The notes beneath the pieces are model-generated. The model saw only the letters and a program-made list of their open reading frames with translations. It did not search any database and was not told the DNA's origin. Below are positions 1-9,742 of a stretch of DNA of 64,000 nt, piece by piece. The DNA comes from CAYJNO01 sp964371715 (GTDB lineage: Bacteria; Bacillota_I; Bacilli_A; Erysipelotrichales; Erysipelotrichaceae). The translations under genes were made by a program, and so were the position numbers. Each line of letters starts with the position of its first letter. Position 1 is the stretch's first letter. The stretch spans positions 16,985-80,984 of the forward strand of contig CAYJNO010000005.1 of the NCBI GenBank assembly GCA_964371715.1, written 5' to 3'.

Positions 1-1614
1 AGAGATGGAATTAGAATTGTAATTGAACTTCGTCGTGATGTACAAAGTGATGTAATCTTAAACCAATTATATAAAATGACAGCTTTACAAACTTCATTTG
101 GAGTAAATACGATAGTTTTAGTTAATAATCGTCCAATGCAATTAAATATCAAAGAAGTATTAAAATACTATATAGATCATCAAGTTGATGTAATTGTTAG
201 AAGAACAAAATATGAACTAAAAAAAGCAGAAGATCGTGCACATATTTTAGAAGGATTAAAAATTGCAATTAATCATATTGATGAAATATTACATGTAATT
301 AGAAGTGCAAAAGATCCAAGTGTAGCACAAGCTTCATTAATTGAAAAATTTAATTTAAGTGAAATTCAAGCAAGAGCAATCTTAGATATGCAGTTCAAAC
401 GTTTAACAGGTCTTGAAATTGATAAGATTGAAAGTGAATATAATGAGTTACAAATTTTGATTGCAGATTTAAATGATATTCTAGCAAATCATCATAGAGT
501 ATTAACAATCATTAAAGATGAAATGATTGAAATTAGAGATCGCTTTGGAGATGAAAGAAGATCAGAAATTATTGAAGGTGGATTGGATGTTGAAGATGAA
601 GATTTAATTCCAGTTACTGATGTAATGATTTCTATGACAACAGAAGGTTATATTAAAAGAGTTGCAACAGATACATATAAATTACAAAACCGTGGTGGTC
701 GTGGAGTTAAAGGAATGAGTGTTAATGATGAAGATATTATTGAACATTGCATTTCAATGTCTTCACATGATTACTTAATGCTATTTACTGATCGTGGACG
801 TGTATATCGCATTAAAGGATATATGATTCCAGAATCATCTAGACAAGCAAAAGGAATTCCAATTGTTAACATCTTGAATATTGAGAAAGATGAAAAAGTA
901 AAATCAGTATTAGCAGTTAAAAAGGATGATGACGAAAGTAAATATTTATTCTTTACTACTAAATTAGGACTTGTAAAACGTGTTAATTTAGAAGAATTTT
1001 CAAGTATTAGACAAACAGGAAAAATTGCAATTACATTAAAAGAAGATGATCAATTAGTTGATGTAAAATTAACTAAAGGTGAAGAACAAATTATTATTGC
1101 AAACTCTAATGGTAAAGCTGTTCGCTTCAACGAAGAAAATATTCGTGTTATGGGTCGTACAGCATCAGGTGTTAGAGGTATGAATGTCGATAATGGAACT
1201 GTAATTGGTATGGCTACTTCAAATGAAGGTAAATATTTATTTGTCGTATCAGCGAATGGTTATGGAAAAAAATCAGATATTGAAGAATACCGTGAAACAT
1301 CACGTGGTGGTAAAGGTGTTAAGACAACTAAAATCACTGATAAAACAGGATCGATTATCGCATTAAAAGCAGTTAATGGAGATGAAAACTGTTTAATCAT
1401 GACTGATGATGGTATTGTAATTAAAATCAGAGTAAATGATATATCTACATTATCTCGTTCAACTCAAGGTGTAAGGTTAATTAGACCAGCTGAAGGTACA
1501 AAAGTATCAACAGTTACTATCTTAAATGAAACTGAAAATGAAGATATAGAAGAAAATGAAGTAAATACAAATGAAAATGTAACTGAAGAAGTTACTGCGA
1601 TTGTGGAGGAATAA
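1..1614 (+). CDS. gyrA: DNA gyrase subunit A, C-terminal part (5' end outside window)
   Basis: This is the A subunit of DNA gyrase, the ATP-dependent type II topoisomerase that introduces negative supercoils. The frame is open from base 1 (RDGIRIVIELRRDV...), so the N-terminal winged-helix and catalytic tyrosine region lies upstream of the window. About 537 residues remain of the roughly 820 usual. They cover the end of the breakage-reunion domain, its long coiled coil and the C-terminal beta-pinwheel that wraps DNA. The GyrA-box is QNRGGRG, which marks GyrA rather than ParC and resembles the Bacillus form. Pinwheel repeats such as GRVYRIKGY, GLVKRV and GYGKKS recur. The tail is acidic (ENEDIEENEVNTNE). 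In Bacillota gyrA normally lies close to the replication origin, so this window is probably origin-proximal (inference). Confidence 0.97.
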   Translation, partial: RDGIRIVIELRRDVQSDVILNQLYKMTALQTSFGVNTIVLVNNRPMQLNIKEVLKYYIDHQVDVIVRRTKYELKKAEDRAHILEGLKIAINHIDEILHVIRSAKDPSVAQASLIEKFNLSEIQARAILDMQFKRLTGLEIDKIESEYNELQILIADLNDILANHHRVLTIIKDEMIEIRDRFGDERRSEIIEGGLDVEDEDLIPVTDVMISMTTEGYIKRVATDTYKLQNRGGRGVKGMSVNDEDIIEHCISMSSHDYLMLFTDRGRVYRIKGYMIPESSRQAKGIPIVNILNIEKDEKVKSVLAVKKDDDESKYLFFTTKLGLVKRVNLEEFSSIRQTGKIAITLKEDDQLVDVKLTKGEEQIIIANSNGKAVRFNEENIRVMGRTASGVRGMNVDNGTVIGMATSNEGKYLFVVSANGYGKKSDIEEYRETSRGGKGVKTTKITDKTGSIIALKAVNGDENCLIMTDDGIVIKIRVNDISTLSRSTQGVRLIRPAEGTKVSTVTILNETENEDIEENEVNTNENVTEEVTAIVEE

Positions 1615-1617
1615 AAT

Positions 1618-2436
1618 ATGGATATGATATTTAATCTTATTACTGCAGGTATAGTAGTTTTCTTTGGATATAGAATATTTGCTTTACAAAAAAGAAATAA
1701 AAAAAATAAAGCCTATATTAACTGTATTAATCATATAAATGATGAAACGCAAATATTTGAGTTAGTAGATAAATTATTAATTGATATGAAAGACGATCAA
1801 GAGTTTATTTGTAAAGGAAAAATTATTAAATTATATGCTGCAACTTTATATCAAAGATCAGAATTTTATAATTTAATAGATGAAATTGATTTTAAAGTCT
1901 TAATAACTAATAAAGATAAAGTTGATATCAATATTGCAAAGATGAATGAAGATAGCTATTTCTATTATTGCTTCTTCACTCACCTATTCGCTTTCAAAAA
2001 TAAAGATTATGAATTAATTGCTAAATTAGAAGCATTGATTAAAAAAGAAGATGAATTTTTTAGTAAGTTCTTATTCTATAAAATATATTTAGAAACTTTA
2101 AATATTTATAAATCAAATGATGAAATTTCAAAAGTATTAGTTGATTTATTTGAAGGTTATTATGATGGAATTTATTCTAAAGAAATGATATCTTATTATA
2201 AAGGAATTGGTTCATGCTTCTTAATTTATAATCTAAAAGAAAAAACAAATGTATCATATTATGAAGAATTAAAAAATGAAGTAACAAGTTTTATTCAAAC
2301 AAATATTGGTAAAAAAGTTGCGACATGTCTTGATTTGACAGATAAGTATAGTATCGCAGAAGAAAATACAACAATTAATGCAGAAGAAACTGAAAGTACT
2401 ACTATTTCAGAAGAAGAAACTAAAGTAGAAGAATAA
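1618..2436 (+). CDS. Unknown membrane-anchored protein with acidic tail
   Basis: I do not recognise this 272-residue protein. Residues 4-22 form one hydrophobic segment, followed at once by a lysine-rich stretch (KRNKKNKAY), so the long remainder is probably cytoplasmic. The body is rich in Lys, Asp, Tyr and Phe and looks alpha-helical, possibly with TPR-like helical pairs. The last 35 residues are low-complexity and acidic (Glu/Thr), echoing the acidic tail of the GyrA upstream. The start lies 3 bases after the gyrA stop, with a GGAGGA site inside the end of gyrA, so the two are probably co-transcribed. No enzyme motif is visible. Confidence 0.8.
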   Translation: MDMIFNLITAGIVVFFGYRIFALQKRNKKNKAYINCINHINDETQIFELVDKLLIDMKDDQEFICKGKIIKLYAATLYQRSEFYNLIDEIDFKVLITNKDKVDINIAKMNEDSYFYYCFFTHLFAFKNKDYELIAKLEALIKKEDEFFSKFLFYKIYLETLNIYKSNDEISKVLVDLFEGYYDGIYSKEMISYYKGIGSCFLIYNLKEKTNVSYYEELKNEVTSFIQTNIGKKVATCLDLTDKYSIAEENTTINAEETESTTISEEETKVEE

Positions 2437-2446
2437 AAATATAAAT

Positions 2447-2480
2447 AAGTAGAGGGATAAATTTTATTTCTCTACTTTGC
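2447..2480 (+). terminator. Hairpin after the gyrA unit, probable terminator
   Basis: The arms AAGTAGAGGGAT (2447-2458) and ATTTCTCTACTT (2466-2477) pair through 12 positions, with two G-U pairs and a 7-base loop. The T-run after it is interrupted (TTGCTATTTA), so it may be a weak terminator or attenuator ahead of pth. Confidence 0.5.
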
Positions 2481-2502
2481 TATTTATTAAAAAGAGGTAG
2501 AT

Positions 2503-3060
2503 ATGAAATTAATAGTCGGTCTTGGAAATCCAGGTCTTAAATATGAAAAAACTCGCCATAATGCAGGATTTATGGCATTAGATATATTAGCTAAGTCGCT
2601 AGATATTGAAATAAATCAAAATAAGTTTAATTCACTAATTGCAACTTATAAAACCAAAGATGAAACGATTATTTTGATGAAACCGCAAACTTTTATGAAT
2701 TTATCGGGAGAAGCAGTACTAGCTTGTGTGCAATTTTATAAAATGTCATTTGAAGATGTGATAGTTGTCCATGATGATTTAGATATACCCAATGGTAAAA
2801 TTAGATTAAGAGCTAAAGGTAGTGCTGGTGGTCAAAAAGGTTTAGCTAATATTATTAATCTTTTAAAATCTCAAGATATTAAAAGAATAAAAATTGGTAT
2901 CGGTAAAAGTGCAATTATTCCTGTAGTAGATTATGTACTAGGAAAAATAACAGAAGAAGACTTGCCAGAGTTTAATAAAAGCTTGGAAAAAACAGCTAAA
3001 GCATTAAAATTTAGTTTTACAAATGATTTTGATAAAGTTATGAATAGGTACAATGGATGA
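2503..3060 (+). CDS. pth: Peptidyl-tRNA hydrolase
   Basis: Pth releases tRNA from peptidyl-tRNAs that have dropped off the ribosome. The 185-residue length is normal for the bacterial family. Diagnostic motifs are GLGNPGLKYEKTRHNAGF near the N terminus (with the catalytic His in RHN), KPQTFMNLSGEAV, the HDDLDIPNGKIR segment with its conserved Asp, and GSAGGQKGL. The start follows an AAGAGG site. The stop overlaps the mfd start in an ATGA arrangement, so translation of the two is coupled. The pth-mfd order is conserved in Bacillus. Confidence 0.97.
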   Translation: MKLIVGLGNPGLKYEKTRHNAGFMALDILAKSLDIEINQNKFNSLIATYKTKDETIILMKPQTFMNLSGEAVLACVQFYKMSFEDVIVVHDDLDIPNGKIRLRAKGSAGGQKGLANIINLLKSQDIKRIKIGIGKSAIIPVVDYVLGKITEEDLPEFNKSLEKTAKALKFSFTNDFDKVMNRYNG

Positions 3061-6000
3061 AAAATTTAATTCTAAATGAAATTATTAATCAAGGTTATAA
3101 TCAAAAAATTTTTTCATGTGAAAAAATATCATTAATTTCATTAGTAGAAGAAGCAAGCTATTTAGCTTTAAAGTATAAAAAAGAAAAAAAGAATATTGTA
3201 GTTATCAAAAATAGCGCATATGATGCAATTAAGTTATATGAGCATTTATGCTCTTTTTTAGATGAAAACGAAAGAAGTATTTTTATCTTAGAAGAATCTT
3301 TGAGGGTTGAAGAAATTGCATCATCACCAGAAAATCTTGCAAGTTCAATTGAATCATTAGCTAAATGTCTTAAGGAAGATGTTAAGGTCGTAATTACAAG
3401 TGTTGGTTCAATGCTTAGATATTTACCAAATCCTAATTATTTTAAAGATAATATAATCAAATTAAAAATTGATGATAATCTTAGAATTAATGATTTACAA
3501 ACATTATTATTAAAAGCAGGATATCAAAAAACAGTTAGAGTAGAACATCCATTAACCTTCTCACTAAGAGGAGGAATTATAGACGTTTATTCTATTAACT
3601 ATGATAAGCCAGTTAGAATAGAATTTTTTGATACGATAATTGAAAGTATAAGATTCTTTGATGTTGAAACTAAACGTACAATAGAAAAATTAACTAATAT
3701 TGAGTTAATTCCAGCAAGTCTTACCCTATTTAATGATGAAGAAAAAAATATAATCAACGACAAAATTATAGCATTAGAGACTTTAGAATTAAGAGATCAA
3801 TTAAATTTTGATTTAGATTATTTAAATGATAATATAAGTGATAATCGTTTATATTACTATTATTCATTATTAGAAGATAATTTTACTATCTTAGATTACC
3901 TTAATAATCCACTACTAATAGTTGATAATGAAGAAAAAATAATTGAAAAAACAAAACAGTTACATGATGAAACATACAACTTTGTCTCTGAAATGGTTGA
4001 AGATAATAAATTATTTTATAATGATAACTTTATAGCTGATTATTTTAAAATAATTTTAAATTATTCTAAAATATATAATGAACCTTTAAAAGATTATGAA
4101 AATACTAAAATAAATACAATACAAATTCTAAAAGAAAAATTGAGTGATTTATTATCAAAGATAAATGAAGATGAACATAAGTTTCGCATTATTATTGTTA
4201 ATGAGAAAAGTGCGACGAATATAATTGATGAACTAATTAAACAAAATATTACATATCATTTAGTTATTAATGAGATAAAAGAAGGAATCAATATCGTATT
4301 TGAAGAAATTAAACAAGGATTTGAAATAAATAACTTAATAGTGTATTCATCAAATGAAATACTTGATAAAAAGAATAAAGTAGGAAGATTTGAAAATAAA
4401 TATCGTGAAGCTGTTGAGTTAAATGATTATCAAGACTTAGAAATAAATGATTATATTGTTCATAATGATTATGGTATCGGTCGTTATCTTGGAATTATTA
4501 CTAAGGAATTTAATGGTTTTCATAAAGATTATTTAAAAATTGCTTATGCTAATGATGATGAATTATTAGTTCCTGTTGAACAATTTAGTTTAATTAGGAA
4601 ATATGCATCTAAAGAAGGATTAAGTATTAAATTACACTCATTAGGAAGTTCAAAATGGAGTAAGACAAAAGAAAAAGTAAGAGAGAATTTACAAGTACTT
4701 GCGAAAAAACTTGTAGAAATATATCTGACAAGACAAAAAGATATTGGATTTAAATTTGCTAGTGATAGTGAAGAACAAAAAGAATTTGAAAATAGTTTTG
4801 ATTATCCACTAACTAAAGATCAACAATTAGCTGTAGATGAAATAAAAAAAGATATGGAGTCTATACAACCAATGGATCGTTTACTATGTGGTGATGTTGG
4901 ATTTGGTAAAACAGAAGTTGCGATAAGAGCATCTTTTAAAGCTGTATATAATGGTAAACAAGTAGCATTCTTATGCCCTACTACAGTTTTATCGATGCAA
5001 CACTATAATACTTATATGAGCAGATTTAAAAATTATCCAGTTAAGATTTGTGTATTAAATCGCTTTGTTAGTAAGAGTGAACAAAAATTGTTAATTGAGG
5101 AAATTAAAAGAGGACAATACGATATAATTATTGGAACTCATCGTTTATTAAGTAAAGATATTATGTATCATGATTTAGGACTACTAATAATTGATGAAGA
5201 ACAACGTTTTGGTGTAGAACATAAAGAACAAATCAAAGAAATTAGAAATAATATTGATGTCTTATCATTAAGTGCTACCCCTATTCCACGTACATTACAA
5301 ATGTCATTAATTGGAATGAAAACTTTATCAACAATTAACACTCCTCCAAGTAATAGATTACCTGTACAAACATATGTAGTAGAAAAATCACTATCATTAA
5401 TTGTAGAAGTAATCAAAAGAGAATTATCACGAGGTGGTCAAGCTTTCTATTTATTAAATAATGTTCAACAAATATATGAAGTTAGAAGAAAACTTGCAAC
5501 TAACCTTCCAAATGTTAGTGTTAAAGTAGTGCATGGTCAAATGAGCAAAGAGGAAATTGAAGAAGTAATGGTGGAGTTTAGTCTTAATCTAGTTCAAGTA
5601 CTAATATGTACGACAATTATAGAAACAGGAATTGATATCCCAAATGCTAATACAATAATTGTGGAAAATGCTCATAAATTTGGATTATCACAACTTTATC
5701 AAATTAGAGGTAGAGTTGGAAGATCAAATAAACTTGCTTATGCATACTTAATGATTCCTAAGTTATCACAGATGAGTGAAGTACAAGAAAGTCGTTTAAA
5801 GGCCATTAAAGAATTCACTAAACTTGGTAGTGGTTATAAAATAGCTAAAAGAGATTTAATGATTCGTGGTGCTGGGGAAATATTAGGACCTGTACAATCA
5901 GGTTTCATTGATAGTGTTGGTATAGATTTATATATGGATATGCTAATAGAAGCTATTGAATATGAAAAAGGAAATAATACTAAACCAGTTAAACAAACTA

Positions 6001-6452
6001 AAAAATCTAATCTTAAGCTTGATAATTATCTACCTAAAAATTATGCACCATATGATATGGAAAAACTTGATATTTACCGTAATATTGAAAATATTGATAA
6101 TTTAAACATCTTAAATGATTATAAAAATGAGATAATAGATTTACATGGTAAGATGCCAAAAGAAGTTGAAAATCTATTTATAAAAAAACAAATAGATATT
6201 AGCTTAAATTTAGATTATATTAAAAGCATTGTTGAAAATCAAAAAACTGTTGTACTAACATTTACTAAAGAATTTTCAGATAAGATTGATGGTATAAAAT
6301 TATTCGAATACTGTGGTAGTATAAATCGCAGTATTAATATTGCATATCGTAACATGGAGATATCACTGACTTTTATTTTAAATAAAAAAACATATAAAGA
6401 AGCGATAAAAATTATTGAAGGAAGAAGAGGATATTTAAAAGATGAGAATTGA
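3057..6452 (+). CDS. mfd: Transcription-repair coupling factor
   Basis: Mfd displaces RNA polymerase stalled at DNA lesions and recruits UvrA. The 1131-residue protein has the usual order: an N-terminal UvrB-like region (SLRGGIIDVYS), the RNA-polymerase-interacting domain (DYIVHNDYGIGRYLGI), a RecG-like translocase and a C-terminal TRCF domain. Helicase motifs include Walker A GDVGFGKTE, Walker B IIDEEQRFG (DEEQ), SATPIPRTL, and QIRGRVGRSNK near the C terminus. The start codon overlaps the pth stop, and the end overlaps the next gene by 11 bases. The N-terminal 350 residues are divergent and AT-driven, but the translocase core is strongly conserved. Confidence 0.97.
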   Translation: MKNLILNEIINQGYNQKIFSCEKISLISLVEEASYLALKYKKEKKNIVVIKNSAYDAIKLYEHLCSFLDENERSIFILEESLRVEEIASSPENLASSIESLAKCLKEDVKVVITSVGSMLRYLPNPNYFKDNIIKLKIDDNLRINDLQTLLLKAGYQKTVRVEHPLTFSLRGGIIDVYSINYDKPVRIEFFDTIIESIRFFDVETKRTIEKLTNIELIPASLTLFNDEEKNIINDKIIALETLELRDQLNFDLDYLNDNISDNRLYYYYSLLEDNFTILDYLNNPLLIVDNEEKIIEKTKQLHDETYNFVSEMVEDNKLFYNDNFIADYFKIILNYSKIYNEPLKDYENTKINTIQILKEKLSDLLSKINEDEHKFRIIIVNEKSATNIIDELIKQNITYHLVINEIKEGINIVFEEIKQGFEINNLIVYSSNEILDKKNKVGRFENKYREAVELNDYQDLEINDYIVHNDYGIGRYLGIITKEFNGFHKDYLKIAYANDDELLVPVEQFSLIRKYASKEGLSIKLHSLGSSKWSKTKEKVRENLQVLAKKLVEIYLTRQKDIGFKFASDSEEQKEFENSFDYPLTKDQQLAVDEIKKDMESIQPMDRLLCGDVGFGKTEVAIRASFKAVYNGKQVAFLCPTTVLSMQHYNTYMSRFKNYPVKICVLNRFVSKSEQKLLIEEIKRGQYDIIIGTHRLLSKDIMYHDLGLLIIDEEQRFGVEHKEQIKEIRNNIDVLSLSATPIPRTLQMSLIGMKTLSTINTPPSNRLPVQTYVVEKSLSLIVEVIKRELSRGGQAFYLLNNVQQIYEVRRKLATNLPNVSVKVVHGQMSKEEIEEVMVEFSLNLVQVLICTTIIETGIDIPNANTIIVENAHKFGLSQLYQIRGRVGRSNKLAYAYLMIPKLSQMSEVQESRLKAIKEFTKLGSGYKIAKRDLMIRGAGEILGPVQSGFIDSVGIDLYMDMLIEAIEYEKGNNTKPVKQTKKSNLKLDNYLPKNYAPYDMEKLDIYRNIENIDNLNILNDYKNEIIDLHGKMPKEVENLFIKKQIDISLNLDYIKSIVENQKTVVLTFTKEFSDKIDGIKLFEYCGSINRSINIAYRNMEISLTFILNKKTYKEAIKIIEGRRGYLKDEN

Positions 6453-6717
6453 TAAATATTTAAAAGTAGCTCGTATATTAAAGAGAAGAGCAATTGCTAA
6501 AGAATTAGCAGATAATGATCGTGTATTAATTAATGATAAAATTGCAAAAGCATCAGCATCAATTAAAGTAGATGATACAATAACAGTAATCTTTGGTAAT
6601 CGCAGCTTAAAAGTAAGAGTATTAAAGTTAGCAGAATTTGCAAAGAAAGAAGAAAGCTCTGAATTATTTGAAGTTGTTGAAGAAATTAGAGATATCAATA
6701 ATGCGCATAGCGAATAA
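6442..6717 (+). CDS. rqcP: S4-domain RNA-binding protein RqcP (YabO/Hsp15 type)
   Basis: This 91-residue protein consists almost entirely of an S4 RNA-binding domain (MRIDKYLKVARILKRR, then LINDKIAKASASIKVDD and ITVIFGN). In Bacillus the orthologue RqcP (YabO) binds stalled 50S subunits with RqcH and helps add C-terminal alanine tails in ribosome quality control. The assignment rests on the domain, the size and its position directly after mfd. In Bacillus spoVT, yabM and yabN lie between the two, and they are absent here. The gene overlaps the mfd end by 11 bases, so the genes are translationally coupled. Confidence 0.9.
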   Translation: MRIDKYLKVARILKRRAIAKELADNDRVLINDKIAKASASIKVDDTITVIFGNRSLKVRVLKLAEFAKKEESSELFEVVEEIRDINNAHSE

Positions 6718-7291
6718 CACAGAACACGAAATAGAAATTGAACGCTCTAGATTTATCACTTATCTATTTAGAGTTTTTGATAAAAATAAAGCTGATGAAT
6801 ATTTATCAGAAGTAAGAAAAAAACATCCATTTGCTAATCATCATTGTAGTGCCTATATTTGCCAAAACGGCATGGTTAAAAGAGCTCATGATGATGGTGA
6901 ACCACAAGGGACTGCAGGTAAGCCAATATTAGATGTCTTAGAAAAAAATGAACTAGAAGATATTTTAGCAGTAGTAGTAAGATACTTTGGTGGTATAAAA
7001 TTAGGTGCAGGTGGATTAATTAGAGCATATAGTAAAAGTGCAAGCGAAACATTAAAACAAGTAAAATTAACTAGTATTCAATCAATGCATAAATATGAAC
7101 TATTGTGTGACTATGAAAATTTTAATCGTTTAGAATATTTAATTAAAGATATTATATTTGATATTAGCTATGATGAAGAAGTTAAAATTATTATCATGGT
7201 AAAAGATGATTCATATCATTCATTGATAAATGAAGTATCAAAAGGTAAAATTATTCCAAAATTTATAGAAACAGTAGAAATAGAAATATAA
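6701..7291 (+). CDS. YigZ/IMPACT family protein
   Basis: This protein of about 196 residues belongs to the YigZ/UPF0029 (IMPACT) family. The family signature DDGEPQGTAGKPIL is present, followed by VVVRYFGGIKLGAGGLIRAYS. Members have an N-terminal ribosomal-S5-like fold and a C-terminal ferredoxin-like domain. Their bacterial role is unsettled, though IMPACT in eukaryotes modulates Gcn2. I place the start at ATG 6701 (MRIANNTEHE), which overlaps the end of the S4 gene by 17 bases. A longer in-frame reading from 6638 would lie wholly inside the S4 gene and adds residues the family lacks. It is the last gene of the pth-mfd-rqcP run. Confidence 0.9.
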   Translation: MRIANNTEHEIEIERSRFITYLFRVFDKNKADEYLSEVRKKHPFANHHCSAYICQNGMVKRAHDDGEPQGTAGKPILDVLEKNELEDILAVVVRYFGGIKLGAGGLIRAYSKSASETLKQVKLTSIQSMHKYELLCDYENFNRLEYLIKDIIFDISYDEEVKIIIMVKDDSYHSLINEVSKGKIIPKFIETVEIEI

Positions 7292-7326
7292 AAAAAGGTC
7301 ATATCATTAATTGATATGACCTTTTG
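7292..7326. terminator. Bidirectional terminator between yigZ and prs
   Basis: The hairpin arms AAAAGGTCATATCA and TGATATGACCTTTT enclose a 5-base loop. A/T runs on both sides let it serve the two convergent transcripts. Confidence 0.9.
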
Positions 7327-7335
7327 AATTATAAA

Positions 7336-8295
7336 TTATTGTTGATATAAATTATAAACATCACTTACTGGTTGGTTAGTGTCAATTGCTTTAATAATGC
7401 GAGATAACATTAATCCAGTAGAAATAACTTTAATTTTAGAAGATTTTGCTAATTTTTCTTTTGGAGTTGCAATTGTATTTGTGATTACTAGTTGCTTAAT
7501 AGCAGAATTTTCAATTTTTTCAATTGCATCTTTAGAGAAAATACCATGAGTAATCGCAACATAAATATCTTTTGCTCCATGTTTTTCTAAAATATCAACT
7601 CCAGTAACAAGAGAACCAGCTGTATCACAAATATCATCAACTACAATACAGACTTTTCCTTCTACATCACCAATAACATTCATTGCTACTGCAACATTTG
7701 GTTTTGGGCGACGCTTATCGATGATTGCTAGTGAACATTGCAAATGTTCTGCAAGTCTTCTTGCTCTAGTAGTTCCACCATGATCAGGTGATACAACGAC
7801 TAAATCTTCTGATGCAATACCAAGACTTGCAAAATAGAATCCCATCATTGGAATTACAGTTAAATCATCAATTGGAATATTGAAGAATCCTTGAATCTGA
7901 GTTGCATGTAAATCAATTGTAACAACACGATTTGCTCCTGCTGCTTGTATTAAATCTGCAACAAGTTTAGCAGTTACAGGTTGTCTTGCACGTGCTTTAC
8001 GGTCTTGTCTAGCATATCCAAAATATGGCATTACAACAGTGATTTCTCCAGCACTTGCTCTTTTGCAAGCATCAATACAAATTAATGTTTCCATTAATGT
8101 TTCATTTACAGGGTTACAAGTAGATTGAATAATATATACTTTTTTACCACGTACTGTTTCTTCAGGTTCAACTAATATTTCACCATCAGCAAAATGTTTT
8201 ACTGAAATTTCACCAGGTTTAGTATTTAAATAACCACAGATTTCTTCTGTTAATTCTTTGCATGATGTCAAAGAAAAAATAATTGTTTCTCTCAT
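7336..8295 (-). CDS. prs: Ribose-phosphate pyrophosphokinase (PRPP synthetase)
   Basis: The enzyme makes PRPP from ribose 5-phosphate and ATP, feeding purine, pyrimidine, histidine and NAD synthesis. Starting at MRETIIFSL gives 319 residues, the usual class I length. An upstream in-frame ATG at 8337 lies inside glmU and adds residues the family lacks, while an AAGGA site precedes the chosen start. Motifs: the divalent metal and ATP site DLHATQIQGFF, the flexible-loop region YARQDRKARARQP, VVSPDHGGTTRARR, and the PRPP-binding loop VVDDICDTAGS. It follows glmU closely on the same strand, the order also seen in Bacillus (glmU-prs). Confidence 0.97.
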   Translation of the reverse strand: MRETIIFSLTSCKELTEEICGYLNTKPGEISVKHFADGEILVEPEETVRGKKVYIIQSTCNPVNETLMETLICIDACKRASAGEITVVMPYFGYARQDRKARARQPVTAKLVADLIQAAGANRVVTIDLHATQIQGFFNIPIDDLTVIPMMGFYFASLGIASEDLVVVSPDHGGTTRARRLAEHLQCSLAIIDKRRPKPNVAVAMNVIGDVEGKVCIVVDDICDTAGSLVTGVDILEKHGAKDIYVAITHGIFSKDAIEKIENSAIKQLVITNTIATPKEKLAKSSKIKVISTGLMLSRIIKAIDTNQPVSDVYNLYQQ

Positions 8296-8308
8296 TTTAT
8301 TTATATCC

Positions 8309-9667
8309 TTACACTTTCTTTTTGTATGTATCCCCATACCCAGGTTTAATAATTTGATCTGGTCTTGCTATTAACATATCTCCATCATCAACATTTTTGG
8401 TGCATGTACTACCAGCTGCAATTAATGCATTTTCACCGATAGTTACTGGTGCTATTAAATTAGAATTACTTCCAATAAATGCTCCATCTTTTACAACAGT
8501 ACGATGTTTATTTTTACCATCATAATTTACTGTAACTACACCACATCCAACATTAACGTCATTTCCAATATCTGAATCACCTAAATATGTAAGATGAGCA
8601 CACTTTGTATCTACTCCAAGTGTAGTTTTCTTTAATTCTACAAAGTTACCTATTCTACATTTATCGTTAATAACAGCTTTTTCTCTAATATGAGCAAAAG
8701 GTCCAACTGTGACATGATTTTTAACAGTGCTATTAATAATATGACTTGAGTCAACAGTAGAATAAGACCCTATTTCACTATTTAAAATTCGTGAATTAGA
8801 TCTAATAATAGCACCTTTTCTAATGATACTTCCTTTTTCAATTGTAACATTAGGATATAATACAACTTCACTTTCAATAACTACATCATGATCAATATAT
8901 GTTGTTTTTGGATCAATCATCACAACACCATTTTCTAAATGATAATTGTTAATGACGCCTCTTTGATATTCATTAGCAATTGCTAATTCTAATTGAGAAT
9001 TTACTCCTTGAACTTCATTTGGATCATCACTAATAACAGCTTTGATTTTCACTTGGTCATTATTCATTATTTCGACTAGATCAGTAATATAATACTCATT
9101 TTGAGCATTGTTATTCTTAACTTCATCTAAATATTTAAATAATAATTTATTATTAAAACAATAAATTCCTGTATTGATTTCATTTACTAATTTTTCTTTT
9201 TCATTACAATCTTTAAACTCGACAATTTTATGGATGAATCCATTATCATCACGTATAATTCTTCCATAAGATTTTGGATCTGATAATTCTACAGTTAAAA
9301 CTACCATCCCTACATCTTGATTAGCTTCTATTAATTTGTTTAAAGTTTCAGCTTTGATTACTGGACAATCTCCATTAATTACTAATGTGTATCCATCCAA
9401 GTCAGCAAACTGTTGTGCTTGCATTACTGCGTGAGCTGTTCCAAGTTGTACTTCTTGCACAGCAATGTTTGAACGATCTTTAATTAAATCTTCAATTTGT
9501 TCTTTTTCATATCCTAATACAGTTACAATATTAGTTACATCAATCTTATTTAACTCATCAATAAGGCAATCAACCATTGTCTTACCGCATACTTTGTGGG
9601 CTACTTTTGGTAAGTCACTTTTCATTCTTGTTCCTTTACCTGCAGCCATAATAATAGCTTGTTTCAT
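8309..9667 (-). CDS. glmU: Bifunctional N-acetylglucosamine-1-phosphate uridyltransferase / glucosamine-1-phosphate acetyltransferase
   Basis: GlmU makes UDP-GlcNAc, the precursor of peptidoglycan and teichoic acids, through acetyl transfer and uridylation. The N-terminal half carries the nucleotidyltransferase signature AAGKGTRMKSDLPKV and a conserved NGDCP. The C-terminal half is a left-handed beta-helix of hexapeptide repeats with the acetyltransferase segment GNFVELKKTTLG and NYDGKNKHRTVV. Two adjacent ATGs are possible. The second (9667) is better spaced from the GGAGG site and gives 452 residues, typical for the family. The gene shows that the organism makes amino-sugar cell-wall precursors. 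Confidence 0.97.
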   Translation of the reverse strand: MKQAIIMAAGKGTRMKSDLPKVAHKVCGKTMVDCLIDELNKIDVTNIVTVLGYEKEQIEDLIKDRSNIAVQEVQLGTAHAVMQAQQFADLDGYTLVINGDCPVIKAETLNKLIEANQDVGMVVLTVELSDPKSYGRIIRDDNGFIHKIVEFKDCNEKEKLVNEINTGIYCFNNKLLFKYLDEVKNNNAQNEYYITDLVEIMNNDQVKIKAVISDDPNEVQGVNSQLELAIANEYQRGVINNYHLENGVVMIDPKTTYIDHDVVIESEVVLYPNVTIEKGSIIRKGAIIRSNSRILNSEIGSYSTVDSSHIINSTVKNHVTVGPFAHIREKAVINDKCRIGNFVELKKTTLGVDTKCAHLTYLGDSDIGNDVNVGCGVVTVNYDGKNKHRTVVKDGAFIGSNSNLIAPVTIGENALIAAGSTCTKNVDDGDMLIARPDQIIKPGYGDTYKKKV

Positions 9668-9701
9668 CATGTCCTCCGCATATCTATTTTACTAAATTTT
9701 G

Positions 9702-9742
9702 TAAAAAAAAAAAAGCTACATTACATTACAATGAAGCTTTTT
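9702..9742 (-). terminator. Terminator at the 3' end of the YczE-like gene
   Basis: The arms AAAGCTACATT (9712-9722) and AATGAAGCTTT (9730-9740) pair with one mismatch across a 7-base loop. On the minus strand they are followed by a run of twelve T. The stop codon of the upstream gene lies inside the hairpin. Confidence 0.88.
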
